Notes: generated from the letters alone by a model not told the origin. 39,165 nt of DNA from Halorientalis persicus (GCF_900110215.1 NZ_FOCX01000028.1:1-39165), one strand, 5' to 3'; shown: positions 1-7,801, numbered from the stretch's first letter. Translations and numbers: made by a program.

Positions 1-1
1 C

Positions 2-313
2 CTGCTTGCGGACCACAACAAGGAGTCGCTGACCGTCTATACGGACGGATTTCGGGCCTACGATCCGCTCGAAGAAGACGACGCTTTCACCCGCAAATAC
101 GTCGTCCACAGTGACGGAGAATACGCTGACGGCGACATCCACGTCAACACCTGCGAGAGCCACGCGTCGCTGACGCGACGGTGGCTCTCGCCCCACCGAG
201 GAGTGTCAAAAGACAAGCTAACGCCGTATCTCAAAGCCTTTCAGCTCCGCCGCGAACTCTACAGAAAACCAGGTGACGAAGCACTCAAATATGCTCTCGA
301 CGCCGTCCTCTAA
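2..313 (+). CDS. IS1595-family transposase, C-terminal part (cut by window edge)
   Basis: An open frame runs from the window edge to a TAA at 311-313, giving the last 103 residues of a transposase. The frame holds TVYTDGFRAYD (the second catalytic Asp region of the ISXO2-like DDE domain), then HVNTCESHASLTRRWL and HRGVSKDKLTPYLKAF. This N-E-S...R.WL...GVSK...YL..F pattern is characteristic of the IS1595 (ISXO2/ISH4) family. The protein would act as a DDE-type cut-and-paste transposase. The N-terminal zinc-finger and first catalytic Asp lie outside the window, so intactness cannot be judged. Alternative families are unlikely given the C-terminal motif. Confidence 0.85.
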   Translation: MLADHNKESLTVYTDGFRAYDPLEEDDAFTRKYVVHSDGEYADGDIHVNTCESHASLTRRWLSPHRGVSKDKLTPYLKAFQLRRELYRKPGDEALKYALDAVL

Positions 314-541
314 AAATCAACAACGTGCTTCACAAGAGCGTTGCTTCGATTCCGTCCGCAAGGCTCGCAGCGTGACTAAAATAGTCAGGAGATGCCGAGA
401 GCAATATGGGAACCGTCATAGCCGAACTATCGGGGCAGGCGACGTAATGGTTCGGTAGCCTCTCCACATTTTTTCTTTTCCTCCACAAACGATCGTGGCT
501 GGGAAACCTACTTATCGGCTCCACAACTCGATATTCCATTG

Positions 542-1549
542 ATGGGACGACCAATCCGTGTCTCTGTCCCGCGTCGCATTCTATCCAGCGAGAACCCCGT
601 TCGTCAGGAGTACCTCAATACGATCGCCAACATGGATCTCAGTATCGAGCTTTTCACGCCAGACCCACCGAGGGGACATGGACCACTCGGATCGTTCCTG
701 AATGAAGAACTGCACAACGAATCCGCTGTGGAACGTGCATCGCAATATGATCTCGATGTCGAATCGGTCCACTGCACCCCTTTGCTCAGTGGCTGTAGCT
801 CGTCGGGAGCGAAGGCCTGCGCTGACAAGGTCCTCGATGCACAACTCGGATTCCAAGATCAGGATTCGGCTCAAGGCCCGGATGACGGCGGTGTGAGTCG
901 TTACCCCTACTGTGACCCATCAGTATTTGTTTTCCATCCACCACGAACCTACGCGAGCGAGAACGCGGATCTACAGCGAAGACGAAAACAGCTTGTCGCG
1001 ACGTTCGGAAACGCTCAATATCGACTTGAGAGCAACGAGAATCTTGACAGCGTTCCGGTCCTGACGATCGAGAACGTCTGTCCGCGAGGGCCCTTCGAAT
1101 ATCTCCTGACCGAAGAATCGGACATCGCGAAGTTCGAGAAGGCAACGGCTGATTTACAACGCGAGCAACCAGAAGACGTTGAGGTGCCGTCGGTACAGTT
1201 TACTATCGACCTCGGTCACGCACCGAACCCGCTCGCCATGCTGGATGCAGTTGGGTGCCCAGCACACGTCCACCTTCACGGGTCGCTACCCATTACGGAA
1301 ACTAATCGTCTCCAGAGCATCCGGGACAAGTACGGGATTGGCGATGATGTTCTGCGCGGTCTTGAGGAGCCACCCGGGGAGATACAACATCTCCCGCCAC
1401 AGGACGGCCAACATGATCTGGGGAGAATGGTGGACACTCTAGATTCATCGGGCTATAATGGCCCCGTGGTCTTGGAACTCGCTCCACCCTTCCGGACATC
1501 CGAGACGCTGAGAAAAACTGTCTATGCTCTGCGTACTGCTGGGTGGTGA
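542..1549 (+). CDS. Xylose isomerase-like TIM-barrel protein (sugar-phosphate isomerase/epimerase or AP endonuclease 2 superfamily)
   Basis: 335 residues. ATG at 542 is chosen over the TTG at 539 directly before it. The first half is divergent. The second half carries VQFTIDLGHAPNP, then AHVHLHGSLP about 30 residues later, then HDLGRMVDTLDSSGYNGPVVLEL near the end. This D-x-GH / H-x-H / D....GY.GP...E order is the metal-binding beta-strand pattern of the AP_endonuc_2 (xylose isomerase-like) TIM barrel. Members act on sugars, inositols or abasic DNA, so the substrate cannot be assigned. There is no obvious operon partner: it follows an IS remnant and precedes a long non-coding stretch. The upstream region contains an AT-rich tract at about 468-480. 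Confidence 0.7.
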   Translation: MGRPIRVSVPRRILSSENPVRQEYLNTIANMDLSIELFTPDPPRGHGPLGSFLNEELHNESAVERASQYDLDVESVHCTPLLSGCSSSGAKACADKVLDAQLGFQDQDSAQGPDDGGVSRYPYCDPSVFVFHPPRTYASENADLQRRRKQLVATFGNAQYRLESNENLDSVPVLTIENVCPRGPFEYLLTEESDIAKFEKATADLQREQPEDVEVPSVQFTIDLGHAPNPLAMLDAVGCPAHVHLHGSLPITETNRLQSIRDKYGIGDDVLRGLEEPPGEIQHLPPQDGQHDLGRMVDTLDSSGYNGPVVLELAPPFRTSETLRKTVYALRTAGW

Positions 1550-2178
1550 ATCCTATACCTGAAGATTGCTTTGACAACCGATTCCGCGTCAGTGACTATC
1601 TACTCCACCGGTTTCGCGTGACCGAAGCTATCGGCATTACCATCAGAGCCACTCGTCCTCACTGTGTCGTGATTTCGGGATGTATTCGTAGTATACAACA
1701 CCGGTACGACAGCACCCGCAACACTCGGTGTCTCCGGGACAACCCGGATGGCGGCCCGACCAGCTGTCCGGGTGTACAACTGCGATATCTTGAGCGAAAT
1801 TCTCCGCCAAGTCGTGATACTGGTCGCAGTCCTGCCAGAACCTTGAGGCGGCACTGGACGTGTGCTGGTGCTCCGTGTCCCCGGCAGAGTGAGACTTTCG
1901 TGCGGTCATGGTTGGGTGTCGATGACCAGAACAGACACCCAACGGCGCAAGTGCGCCGGCGACGCCCGCAAGATATCCAAGATGCGATATCAGCCAGCTA
2001 TCCGGAATCGGATTTCCTGACTGAGAGACGCATCCCTATCTCACGGGGCGGTGCTGTTCTGGTCTATGAAACCCCAAACCGGGACCAGGAAGACCCATAC
2101 AGCGGTGTTCCGGGTAAACGGATATAAAACTGACGTGCAAAGCTGCGTAGATAGGCCAACTCGGCATCCGAGATAGCT
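1550..2178. other. Long stretch without a supported gene
   Basis: 629 bases separate the TIM-barrel gene from the convergent metallophosphoesterase. Overlapping open frames exist on both strands: a plus frame from 1543 to 2127, and minus frames at 1643-1942 and 1600-1854. None has the acidic composition of the neighbours, a recognisable domain or a clear ribosome-binding site. The minus frame at 1643-1942 contains a Cys-rich stretch (CPGDTECCGCC), which could be a decayed zinc-finger gene, but this is weak. I see no RNA gene, IS end or tandem repeat here. Confidence 0.4.
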
Positions 2179-2850
2179 TCACGAACCGTCGAGAAGTCGC
2201 GTCCCGGTTTTAGTGGGCAGCCCACACTCCTCAACACGGGAAATCACCCGGTTGATATCGTATTCCACGCGGCGAAGTTCGACTTCGTCAGCGGCAGTAT
2301 CGAGAGTCGCGTACGCAGCACGCTCATCGCCGTCTCGTGGCTGGCCGACACTCCCTGGATTCACGATGAGCCGGCCGTCGATCGTAGCTTTGTGCTGGAT
2401 ATGGGTGTGACCAAGCACGATCCCAACGTGGTCGTCCAGATAGGGTCGCATCTTCGGGAACTGTGCGGGACGGACGTAGGAGCTGAGCCGGTTTGGATCC
2501 GGATGGCTATGCACCAATCGATAGGTATCGCCTGCGAATTCCGTTCGTTCTGGGAGATCAGAAAGCCACTTTCGCTGACTGTCACTCAGCTCCTGTTGGG
2601 CGAATTCGAGCTCGGCGTGCGCCATGTCATTGTGTTCGTAACGATGCGGCGTCTCGACGTTGCGGTCGTGGTTGCCCTGTACGATGAGTGAACTGACAGT
2701 TCGAACCCGCTCGAGACACTCACGTGGCCAGGGATTGTATCCGACGATGTCGCCAGCGCAGATAATGTCGTCGACAGGTGGCATATCATCCAGGACGGCT
2801 TCGAGGGCTGGCAGGTTCGCGTGGATGTCGGAAATCAGACCGACTTGCAT
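2179..2850 (-). CDS. Calcineurin-like metallophosphoesterase (YfcE/MJ0936-type phosphodiesterase)
   Basis: 223 residues, cytoplasmic. The dinuclear-metal motifs appear in the expected order: SDIHAN at residues 7-12 (D8, H10), GDIVGYNP at about 34-41, GNHDRN at about 59-64, H-S-H near 115, and GHTHIQ at about 146-151, followed by NPGSVGQPRDGD. Length and motif spacing match small archaeal phosphodiesterases of this family, which hydrolyse phosphodiesters with Mn or Ni. The natural substrate is usually unknown. ATG at 2850 begins the family-typical MxVGLISDIH start, so the start is well supported. The phosphatase gene on the same strand ends 42 bases upstream, so the two may be co-transcribed. 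Confidence 0.92.
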   Translation of the reverse strand: MQVGLISDIHANLPALEAVLDDMPPVDDIICAGDIVGYNPWPRECLERVRTVSSLIVQGNHDRNVETPHRYEHNDMAHAELEFAQQELSDSQRKWLSDLPERTEFAGDTYRLVHSHPDPNRLSSYVRPAQFPKMRPYLDDHVGIVLGHTHIQHKATIDGRLIVNPGSVGQPRDGDERAAYATLDTAADEVELRRVEYDINRVISRVEECGLPTKTGTRLLDGS

Positions 2851-2892
2851 ACAGTTTCCTTGAGGAGCCTAACTGAAATGCCGGTGGTTAGC

Positions 2893-3297
2893 TTACTCAC
2901 GGTGCTGGGTGTAGACGCGTGCCGCCTGTCGGACTACTGCTTCGTGTGGGTCGACGGCGTTCCGGTGTTTCGAGACCTGCTCGAACGCTGCTTCCAATCT
3001 GATTTCATCGTAGAGTGCGAGTGCAGTCGCCGCCACCGCTGGACTACGTGAGGCTCCCGCCGAACAATGAACGAGAATATTGTCCCCAGTCTTGAGACAA
3101 GACAGAACATGGGTGACAGCTCGATCGAATTTCTGCTGGTCGTTACGAGGTCCATCTTTCATAGGGACATTTTCGACCGGCAGATCAGAGGAAAACCCAC
3201 CATCTGGCTCACCATGTGTTAGTGAGACGATGTTCACGATATTGTGTTCCTGTATCAGTGCCTTATCACCGGCATCCTTGAGCGTTCCAACGAACAA
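2893..3297 (-). CDS. Dual-specificity protein phosphatase
   Basis: 134 residues from the TTG at 3297. The active-site P-loop HCSAGASRSP (Cys at about 78) fits HCxxGxxRS, and an upstream MKDGP supplies the likely general acid Asp. The AAATALALYDE helix after the loop is typical of the family. It should remove phosphate from protein Ser/Thr/Tyr residues through a cysteinyl intermediate. The start is odd: homologous-looking coding sequence (EVADGLFVGTL) continues upstream of the TTG in the same frame, right up to the TGA that ends the SIMPL gene. No ATG or GTG lies between. Translation therefore starts at TTG, at a non-standard codon, or by readthrough from the SIMPL gene. Confidence 0.85.
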   Translation of the reverse strand: MFVGTLKDAGDKALIQEHNIVNIVSLTHGEPDGGFSSDLPVENVPMKDGPRNDQQKFDRAVTHVLSCLKTGDNILVHCSAGASRSPAVAATALALYDEIRLEAAFEQVSKHRNAVDPHEAVVRQAARVYTQHRE

Positions 3298-3327
3298 CCC
3301 ATCTGCAACCTCGTCTATCTCCTCAGA

Positions 3328-3942
3328 TCACTCCTCACTGAGTTCATACACGGCTTCGATACCCTCAGAGACAGTAATTGGTGCTGGATGAAGATCCGTG
3401 TCGGGACTGGAATCCAGCGCCTCGTCGACAATACTTTCAAACCCAGTACTCACGTCTGTCGTCGCCGCTTCTTGTATCTCTGCCACAGCGAGACCCTCGG
3501 CAGCAGCCATTTGTTCAGCTTTCTCGCGAGCGCGTTCCATCGCCGAGTTAATGGCTTTGTCCTGAAGTTCTCGACGCTTGTTCTCATGGAGATGAAACCG
3601 TACGGTCTGTATCTGTCCGCCGGCGTTTGTTATATCGACCACAACCGATTCGGCGTTTTCTGGAAGACAATCGATGTGGAGTCGCTCGGTTGCTTGGAAT
3701 GGAGCGTCAGTGACGGGATCAAACATCTCGTCCGTATCCTGAACCTGGAGGTCGACAGTTCTGATTTGGTCCGTCGAGATGTCAGTTATCGACTCCCGGA
3801 TGGTGGATGCTCGATCTTTCGCTATAGCTCGGGCATCACTAGCGGACTCACCTTCACCAATTGCAAATGCCTCTACAGTCGCTAAATCTGGCACTGCCTC
3901 ACATTGACCAACAGCGTCAACAGTAACTGTCCTGGATTTCAT
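3328..3942 (-). CDS. SIMPL (DUF541) domain protein
   Basis: 204 residues from ATG at 3942 (MKSRTVTVDAVGQCEAVPD); an upstream in-frame ATG at 3972 would add ten residues without family support. The protein has the SIMPL layout: a first strand with V.A.G...A.PD.A.V, a helix rich in A/R/K (SASDARAIAKDRASTI), a central segment IRTVDLQVQDT, and a second helix AINSAMERAREKAEQMAAAEG. Bacterial relatives (Omp28/BP26-like) are exported, but no signal peptide is visible here, so it may be cytoplasmic. The precise role of the family is not established. It ends with YELSEE then TGA; the phosphatase frame continues in register directly after the stop, so these two genes form a likely transcription unit. 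Confidence 0.8.
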   Translation of the reverse strand: MKSRTVTVDAVGQCEAVPDLATVEAFAIGEGESASDARAIAKDRASTIRESITDISTDQIRTVDLQVQDTDEMFDPVTDAPFQATERLHIDCLPENAESVVVDITNAGGQIQTVRFHLHENKRRELQDKAINSAMERAREKAEQMAAAEGLAVAEIQEAATTDVSTGFESIVDEALDSSPDTDLHPAPITVSEGIEAVYELSEE

Positions 3943-4057
3943 AACCGAACCAATCTTCTCAAACAGTATCAATTTTCGTCAGACATCCTAACAACATCCG
4001 CTTGGGGAATCCGTGAAGCATCTTTTTGGAACTGCCAATCAAAGGTTAGAAGCGTGT

Positions 4058-5110
4058 ATGGCGGACGCACCGGATGCTGAACGGCAGGCAGTCGAGCCTG
4101 ACGCGGGAGAGGTCCTCAGCGTGTCACAGCTGAACGACCGGATTGCGTCGGTCGTCGAGGATGCGCCTGCCCTCGACGGTGTCCGGTGCATCGGCGAAGT
4201 CACCGACCTCCACCAAAACAGTACGGCGCTCTACTTCACGCTCACCGACGGTGACGCTGAGCTCCCCTGTATGATCTGGGCGAACCGCTACCGGAACATG
4301 GACGCCGAGCTCGAGGACGGGACCGAAGTCATCCTCGAGGGTGATATCGATTACTGGACTGAGGGCGGGAAAATCGACCTCAAGCCGTGGGAGGTGATCG
4401 TCGTCGGCGACGGCGACCAAGCGGTCGCCGTCGAGCGGTTGCGAAGCGAACTCGAAGAGCGTGGCTGGTTCGACGACGAGCAGAAACAACGTCCGCCGGC
4501 GTTCCCAGAGCGGGTCGGTGTCGTGACCTCGCTCCGGGGCGACGCTCGCTACGACATCCAGAGCGCGATCCACGAGCAGGACCCTACCGTCGATATCCTG
4601 GTCAAGGATGCGACCGTCCAGGGGTCGGAGGCACCGACGTCCATCGCGAACGGGATTCACCATCTGGACAGGTCAGAGGACGTCGATGCGATCATCGTCG
4701 GCCGCGGTGGCGGGAGCGATTCGAACCTCCAGGCGTTCAACACCGAGCGTGTCGCGGAAGCGATCTTCACTGCGAATACGCCGATCGTGACTGCCATCGG
4801 CCATACTGACGACCGGCTGATCGCGGATCGGGTGGCGGATATGGCCGCGATCACGCCGACCGCCGCCGGCGAGTACATCGCGAAGTCCCGGAATGACTTC
4901 CTCGCCAGTGAGATCGAGCCGCTGGAGCAACAGCTGGAGGCCGCCTACGAGACCTTCGAGCAGGAGCACGAACACGAACAGGAACTGGCCGAGGCAGTCG
5001 AGGAGGCGACGGCTCCTGAGGGGCTTCCGCCGGTCTACTACAAGGCCGCGATTGCTGTCCTCCTCCTACTACTGTTGCTCATCACCGCCCTCTGGTTAGG
5101 AGTGATCTGA
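4058..5110 (+). CDS. xseA: Exonuclease VII large subunit, haloarchaeal type, with C-terminal membrane segment
   Basis: 350 residues from ATG at 4058 (MADAPDAERQ); the upstream GTG at 4013 adds 15 residues lacking family features. Residues about 20-115 form the OB-fold (LSVSQLNDRIASVVED, GEVTDLHQNSTALYFTLTD). Residues about 125-285 form the catalytic domain, with RVGVVTSLRGDARYDI, IIVGRGGGSDSNLQAFN and TPIVTAIGHTDDRLIAD. With XseB it degrades single-stranded DNA in both directions. Compared with bacterial XseA (about 450 residues), the long helical C-terminus is short. It ends instead in a hydrophobic stretch (about 330-348, seven consecutive Leu) that looks like a tail anchor. The partner xseB lies 1.5 kb downstream because an IS1341-type element has inserted between them. 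Confidence 0.92.
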   Translation: MADAPDAERQAVEPDAGEVLSVSQLNDRIASVVEDAPALDGVRCIGEVTDLHQNSTALYFTLTDGDAELPCMIWANRYRNMDAELEDGTEVILEGDIDYWTEGGKIDLKPWEVIVVGDGDQAVAVERLRSELEERGWFDDEQKQRPPAFPERVGVVTSLRGDARYDIQSAIHEQDPTVDILVKDATVQGSEAPTSIANGIHHLDRSEDVDAIIVGRGGGSDSNLQAFNTERVAEAIFTANTPIVTAIGHTDDRLIADRVADMAAITPTAAGEYIAKSRNDFLASEIEPLEQQLEAAYETFEQEHEHEQELAEAVEEATAPEGLPPVYYKAAIAVLLLLLLLITALWLGVI

Positions 5111-5114
5111 GGTG

Positions 5115-5330
5115 ACATCCTCCCCGCCGTGACGGCGGGGCTTCCCCTCCAAGGGGAATCCGGGCTGGCAGGTTTCAGTCCGAGTAGGCCGCGAGCGTCA
5201 TCTGTCCGGGACTCGGACTCGTCTCGCGGTGGACTGTGGCGCTGTCACAGGCGCTCCCATCCCGAGGCGAGTCATCGCGTCCGGGTTCCCAACGGACGCT
5301 CTCTCCCCACGGGTTAGCGCGACTGGCGAT
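5115..5330 (-). ncRNA. Candidate TnpB-associated reRNA (omega RNA) at the element right end
   Basis: In the minus orientation the 3' end of tnpB runs into a hairpin with a 7-bp stem (5142-5158) and then a GC-rich hairpin with an 8-bp stem, CCCCGCCG paired with CGGCGGGG (5122-5140). TnpB proteins are known to use an RNA made from the 3' part of tnpB plus the right end, with the guide taken from the flank. Overlapping 3' transcripts of IS1341-type tnpB genes have been described in Halobacterium. Here the guide would be read from the last bases of xseA. The boundaries given are approximate. Confidence 0.5.
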
Positions 5331-6410
5331 ATTCGCCGCCGCGTTGATATCTGCTTGGAACTCCGAGATGTGGCAGTCGTCATGTGGACACATGAACTCC
5401 GCTTGTTCGGTCCGCCGACCGAGCCGGCTGCAGGCGTGGCACGTCTGTGAGGTGTACGCCGCATTGACGAATTCGACGCGAATGCCTGCCTCGGTCGCCT
5501 TATTTTCGATTCGACCCTGTAGGCGGGCGAATGCCCAGCTGTGGAGGCGGCGGTTCATCCACGTGCCGTAGTCGAGATGCTCGCGGATGTACGACAAGTC
5601 TTCGAGGACGATAACCGGATTCTCGAACTGTCGGGCATATTCGACGGCCTCCCGAGACACCTTCTCGATAATATCGGTGAGGGCGTTCTGGTAGTGGTCG
5701 AATCGCTCGTCAATCCGCCACTCGGCGGCGTCACGCTCTTGCAGTCGCTTGAGCGTCGTGTGCATCTCCTTGCGGAGGCGTCGCGCTCGACTGCCGCTGA
5801 CGAGCATCGGTTTCCGTGGTGTGTCGCGTTTGAGGGCACAGCCCGTAATCAACGCGCTCTCGCCGATGTCGAAGCCGATGTACGTCGGGTCATCCGACTC
5901 AGGCGGTACTTCGACCGAGTATTCGACGGTGACATGCAACTCCCACGACGTTCGGTGGCGCTGTAACCGAAGTTCGCCCGCCGTCGCGTCGCCGTTCAGC
6001 AGGTCGAACCAGAGCGATTCCTGTTCGGGGTTGATCCGAAGCGGAATCCAGAAGTTCGTCCCACGACCGGGCTGTGGAACCTGCCACACGAAGCCGTAGT
6101 CGCGGTTCTCCGAGTGGTCGAACGTGGCCGCCCGATTGACGAGCCGAACCGGATGCTCGTCGTCCAACTCCTCGGCATCGTAGGTGTCGTGGAGTTGCGG
6201 GACGTAGGACTTGAGCGCGTCCTTGGCTTGGTAGGGCAGGTCGTAGGGCGTCACGATGTCGTTGACGGCGGCCATCGTGTCAGCCCCGGCGTCGAATGCG
6301 TCGTGGAGTGCGTCACGGTAGGTGTCCAAGAGTCGCTGGAGGCGTTGCTCTTTGCCCGTAGTGGGCGTGGCGAGCGTGGCCTGTAGCGTCTTCGTCACCG
6401 TCTCGGACAC
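5175..6410 (-). CDS. tnpB: TnpB, RNA-guided endonuclease of IS200/IS605 family
   Basis: 411 residues, starting at GTG 6410. The RuvC-like nuclease residues are all present: GFDIGESAL supplies the first Asp, VIVLEDLSYIR the Glu, and EFQADINAAANI the last Asp. A zinc finger CHACSRLG...CPHDDCH lies between the second and third motifs. The N-terminal half holds the helical/WED part (LQATLATPTTGKEQRLQRLLDTY). The protein is therefore probably active; TnpB cuts DNA guided by the RNA from the element's right end and promotes retention of the element. It has only weak resemblance to the other TnpB in the window and belongs to a different subgroup. Promoter space is shared with the divergent small ORF. 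Confidence 0.95.
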   Translation of the reverse strand: MSETVTKTLQATLATPTTGKEQRLQRLLDTYRDALHDAFDAGADTMAAVNDIVTPYDLPYQAKDALKSYVPQLHDTYDAEELDDEHPVRLVNRAATFDHSENRDYGFVWQVPQPGRGTNFWIPLRINPEQESLWFDLLNGDATAGELRLQRHRTSWELHVTVEYSVEVPPESDDPTYIGFDIGESALITGCALKRDTPRKPMLVSGSRARRLRKEMHTTLKRLQERDAAEWRIDERFDHYQNALTDIIEKVSREAVEYARQFENPVIVLEDLSYIREHLDYGTWMNRRLHSWAFARLQGRIENKATEAGIRVEFVNAAYTSQTCHACSRLGRRTEQAEFMCPHDDCHISEFQADINAAANIASRANPWGESVRWEPGRDDSPRDGSACDSATVHRETSPSPGQMTLAAYSD

Positions 6411-6464
6411 AATATAACAAAAATGTTAGTCACAGTTAACACCATCGGACACAAACTATGAGAC

Positions 6465-6602
6465 ATGAAGAACATCAATATTGAAGTAGAGGAGAACCAG
6501 TACGAGTCTCTGAAAGAGACGAAGAAACGATACGGACTGACGTGGCGAGGGATGCTACTCCACGCGCAACGGGAGCTGGATTCCGGCTCAGCCACCGAGT
6601 AA
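6465..6602 (+). CDS. Small protein divergent to tnpB (45 residues)
   Basis: ATG at 6465 opens MKNINIEVEENQYESLKE and continues through KKRYGLTWRGMLLHAQ to a TAA at 6600-6602. The beta strand, then helix-turn-helix-like layout resembles a ribbon-helix-helix protein. Small ORFs of this look, with the GLTW..ML signature, are common directly upstream of haloarchaeal IS1341-type tnpB genes. It starts 55 bases from the tnpB start on the opposite strand, so it could bind the shared promoter and control tnpB. That role is inference; the reading frame and composition are clear. Confidence 0.7.
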   Translation: MKNINIEVEENQYESLKETKKRYGLTWRGMLLHAQRELDSGSATE

Positions 6603-6610
6603 CGGCTGGT

Positions 6611-6660
6611 CAGCATCCTGCCGCATTCCCTCTCGGCCTGAAGGCCGGAATTCCATGCTG
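6611..6660. repeat. Nested inverted repeats at the IS1341-type left end
   Basis: An outer pair CAGCAT/ATGCTG (6611-6616 and 6655-6660), a middle pair ATTCC/GGAAT and an inner 6-bp stem CGGCCT/AGGCCG (6634-6647) fold into one imperfect hairpin. It ends eight bases before the xseB start codon. Subterminal hairpins of this kind are the recognition sites of IS200/IS605 TnpA. Confidence 0.6.
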
Positions 6661-6667
6661 TAGAAAG

Positions 6668-6850
6668 ATGGCGAAGGACCCCGACATCAAACGCCGGATG
6701 GACCGCGTCGAGGAGATCATCGACCAGCTCGATGCGGATGAGGTGTCGCTTGAGGACGGCCGTGAACTCTACGACGAGGGCCAGGAACTGCTAGCTGAAA
6801 TCCGGGAACAGCTCCAAGACGGCGACGGCGAGGTTATCGAGATCGAGTGA
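6668..6850 (+). CDS. xseB: Exonuclease VII small subunit
   Basis: 60 residues from ATG at 6668 (MAKDPDIKRRMDRVEEII). The pattern SLEDGRELYDEGQELLAEIREQL is the XseB helical hairpin, and the length is normal for archaeal XseB. It associates with several copies per XseA to form exonuclease VII. Its start codon follows the element left end by only seven bases (TAGAAAG), so any original ribosome-binding site or translational coupling with xseA has been replaced by element sequence. Expression may now depend on a promoter inside or at the edge of the IS. The assignment is firm because the small subunit directly follows the element that follows xseA. Confidence 0.93.
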   Translation: MAKDPDIKRRMDRVEEIIDQLDADEVSLEDGRELYDEGQELLAEIREQLQDGDGEVIEIE

Positions 6851-6880
6851 CCGCCGGTGGCGTCGACAAATCGTCAGAGC

Positions 6881-6924
6881 CTTAACCAACACTCCACCGG
6901 AAGCCTGCTGTGCTGTTGGTTAAG
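6881..6924. repeat. Perfect 10-bp inverted repeat downstream of xseB
   Basis: CTTAACCAAC at 6881-6890 is repeated in inverse as GTTGGTTAAG at 6915-6924, with 24 bases between. It lies 31 bases after the xseB stop and 78 bases before the next gene. It may be an operator for a dimeric regulator or a transcript-end hairpin; there is no T-run after it, so a terminator is not clearly supported. Confidence 0.5.
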
Positions 6925-7001
6925 ATTGTGTTCGCCCCGAGCCAGCCTGCAGGCTTAACTACGAGGTTCGTCCAATTCGAAACGTGCGGGTCTGAGCTAC
7001 G

Positions 7002-7376
7002 ATGCTACACGAGTCGGTCTTGGTCTTCGGTGGCTATCTGGTAGCTTGTGGCGTCGCCTGGGTGCTTCACGAGTCGGCTCACTACGCAGTCCACAGTCTC
7101 TATGCGGACTCGGTCTCGTTCGGCATCAATCGCCGAGGCCCCTACGTCGACGCGGTCTACGAACCGACCGCTCCCACGCTTGCGATCAGGGTCGGGTCGT
7201 TGGCTCCGACCCTCTTCTATACCCCACTCGTCGCCCTGGGTATTGCCGGCTATCTCTCAACGTATCCACTCCCTCAGCTGGACCCGGTTGGGTGGTCGTT
7301 AGTGGCCGTTCCCCTCGCAATTCTGACTATCCCGACAGGTGCTGATATCCGAGCCTGCCTTGAAGCCGCTCAGTAG
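7002..7376 (+). CDS. Small membrane protein with HExxH metalloprotease-like motif
   Basis: 124 residues from ATG at 7002. The first hydrophobic segment runs straight into VLHESAHYAVH, giving H23-E24-S-A-H27, the HExxH zinc-binding motif placed in or at the edge of a membrane helix. Two further hydrophobic segments follow (about 65-85 and 97-113). This arrangement resembles membrane-embedded metalloproteases of the site-2-protease or DUF3267-like type, but the protein is short and a downstream third ligand is not obvious: candidates are Asp in PTGADIRACLE near the C-terminus. It could be a degenerate or minimal family member. Only an intramembrane or membrane-associated location can be stated with confidence. 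Confidence 0.6.
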   Translation: MLHESVLVFGGYLVACGVAWVLHESAHYAVHSLYADSVSFGINRRGPYVDAVYEPTAPTLAIRVGSLAPTLFYTPLVALGIAGYLSTYPLPQLDPVGWSLVAVPLAILTIPTGADIRACLEAAQ

Positions 7377-7499
7377 CTGTTCTTGACGCATACTTGGTCT
7401 GCGTCAGACACACACTACATTACTCATATAATCAGAATTAAAGAAATGTGTTGGCCGTCAATATTTAGTGCATATGGCGCAAGTATGTGCAAATGTATC

Positions 7500-7784
7500 A
7501 TGGCACAAGCGAGTCCCCGCAGTAACCTCTCTGAAACTGACTCGGACGAGCGGCCCTCCGTGTCAGTCGAAGCATGGTTAGAGGCGGTCAGTAGAGAACT
7601 GGATCCCGCCGAGTGCGAGGACCTCTCGGAACTCGGCATCTACTCGATCCACGAACACGGCAGCGCCCGCACTATTACCCTTCCCGAGGATGCCGACGAG
7701 TTCGACGACGCGACGACGGTGAAGCAGTACTACTTCGAGGGCGAGGATTGTCCGCTTCTTATCGTTGCTCCGCTGATGGTTTAA
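7500..7784 (+). CDS. Small acidic protein of unknown function
   Basis: 94 residues from ATG at 7500 (MAQASPRSNLSETD). An in-frame TTG at 7383 would add 39 residues with non-haloarchaeal composition and is rejected. The second half reads SVEAWLEAVSRELDPAECEDL, then a beta-rich part ending YYFEGEDCPLLIVAPLMV. I do not recognise the family. Upstream, ATATTTAG (7461-7468) is a plausible TATA box about 32 bases before the ATG, which would give a nearly leaderless transcript. TATGTGCA at 7484-7491 matches the half-site of the RHH operator at 25366-25390, suggesting shared control. Confidence 0.6.
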   Translation: MAQASPRSNLSETDSDERPSVSVEAWLEAVSRELDPAECEDLSELGIYSIHEHGSARTITLPEDADEFDDATTVKQYYFEGEDCPLLIVAPLMV

Positions 7785-7801
7785 GCCGCTTCCGCCGGCG
7801 G

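Larger units (their letters stand above)
5111..6660 (-). mobile_element. IS200/IS605-family (IS1341-type) element between xseA and xseB
   Basis: The element consists of tnpB on the minus strand, a divergent 45-residue ORF, and structured ends. The right end (window left) has two consecutive hairpins at 5122-5140 and 5142-5158. The left end (window right) has nested stems between 6611 and 6660. There is no tnpA, so it is of the tnpB-only type and depends on a TnpA in trans to move. It sits between the xseA stop and the xseB start without breaking either gene. The exact ends are inferred from the hairpins. The base beside the right end and the few bases before the left end should be the original junction. 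Confidence 0.8.

Noticed and set aside
1543-2127. 194-codon open frame on the plus strand after the TIM-barrel gene
   Set aside because: Composition is rich in Arg, Cys and Pro and poor in acidic residues; no domain or start context is visible. Competing minus frames at 1643-1942 and 1600-1854 are no better supported.
6881-6924. Inverted repeat considered as part of a tRNA or attachment site
   Set aside because: No cloverleaf, anticodon arm or CCA-type acceptor could be drawn, and no second copy of the repeat was seen in the window.
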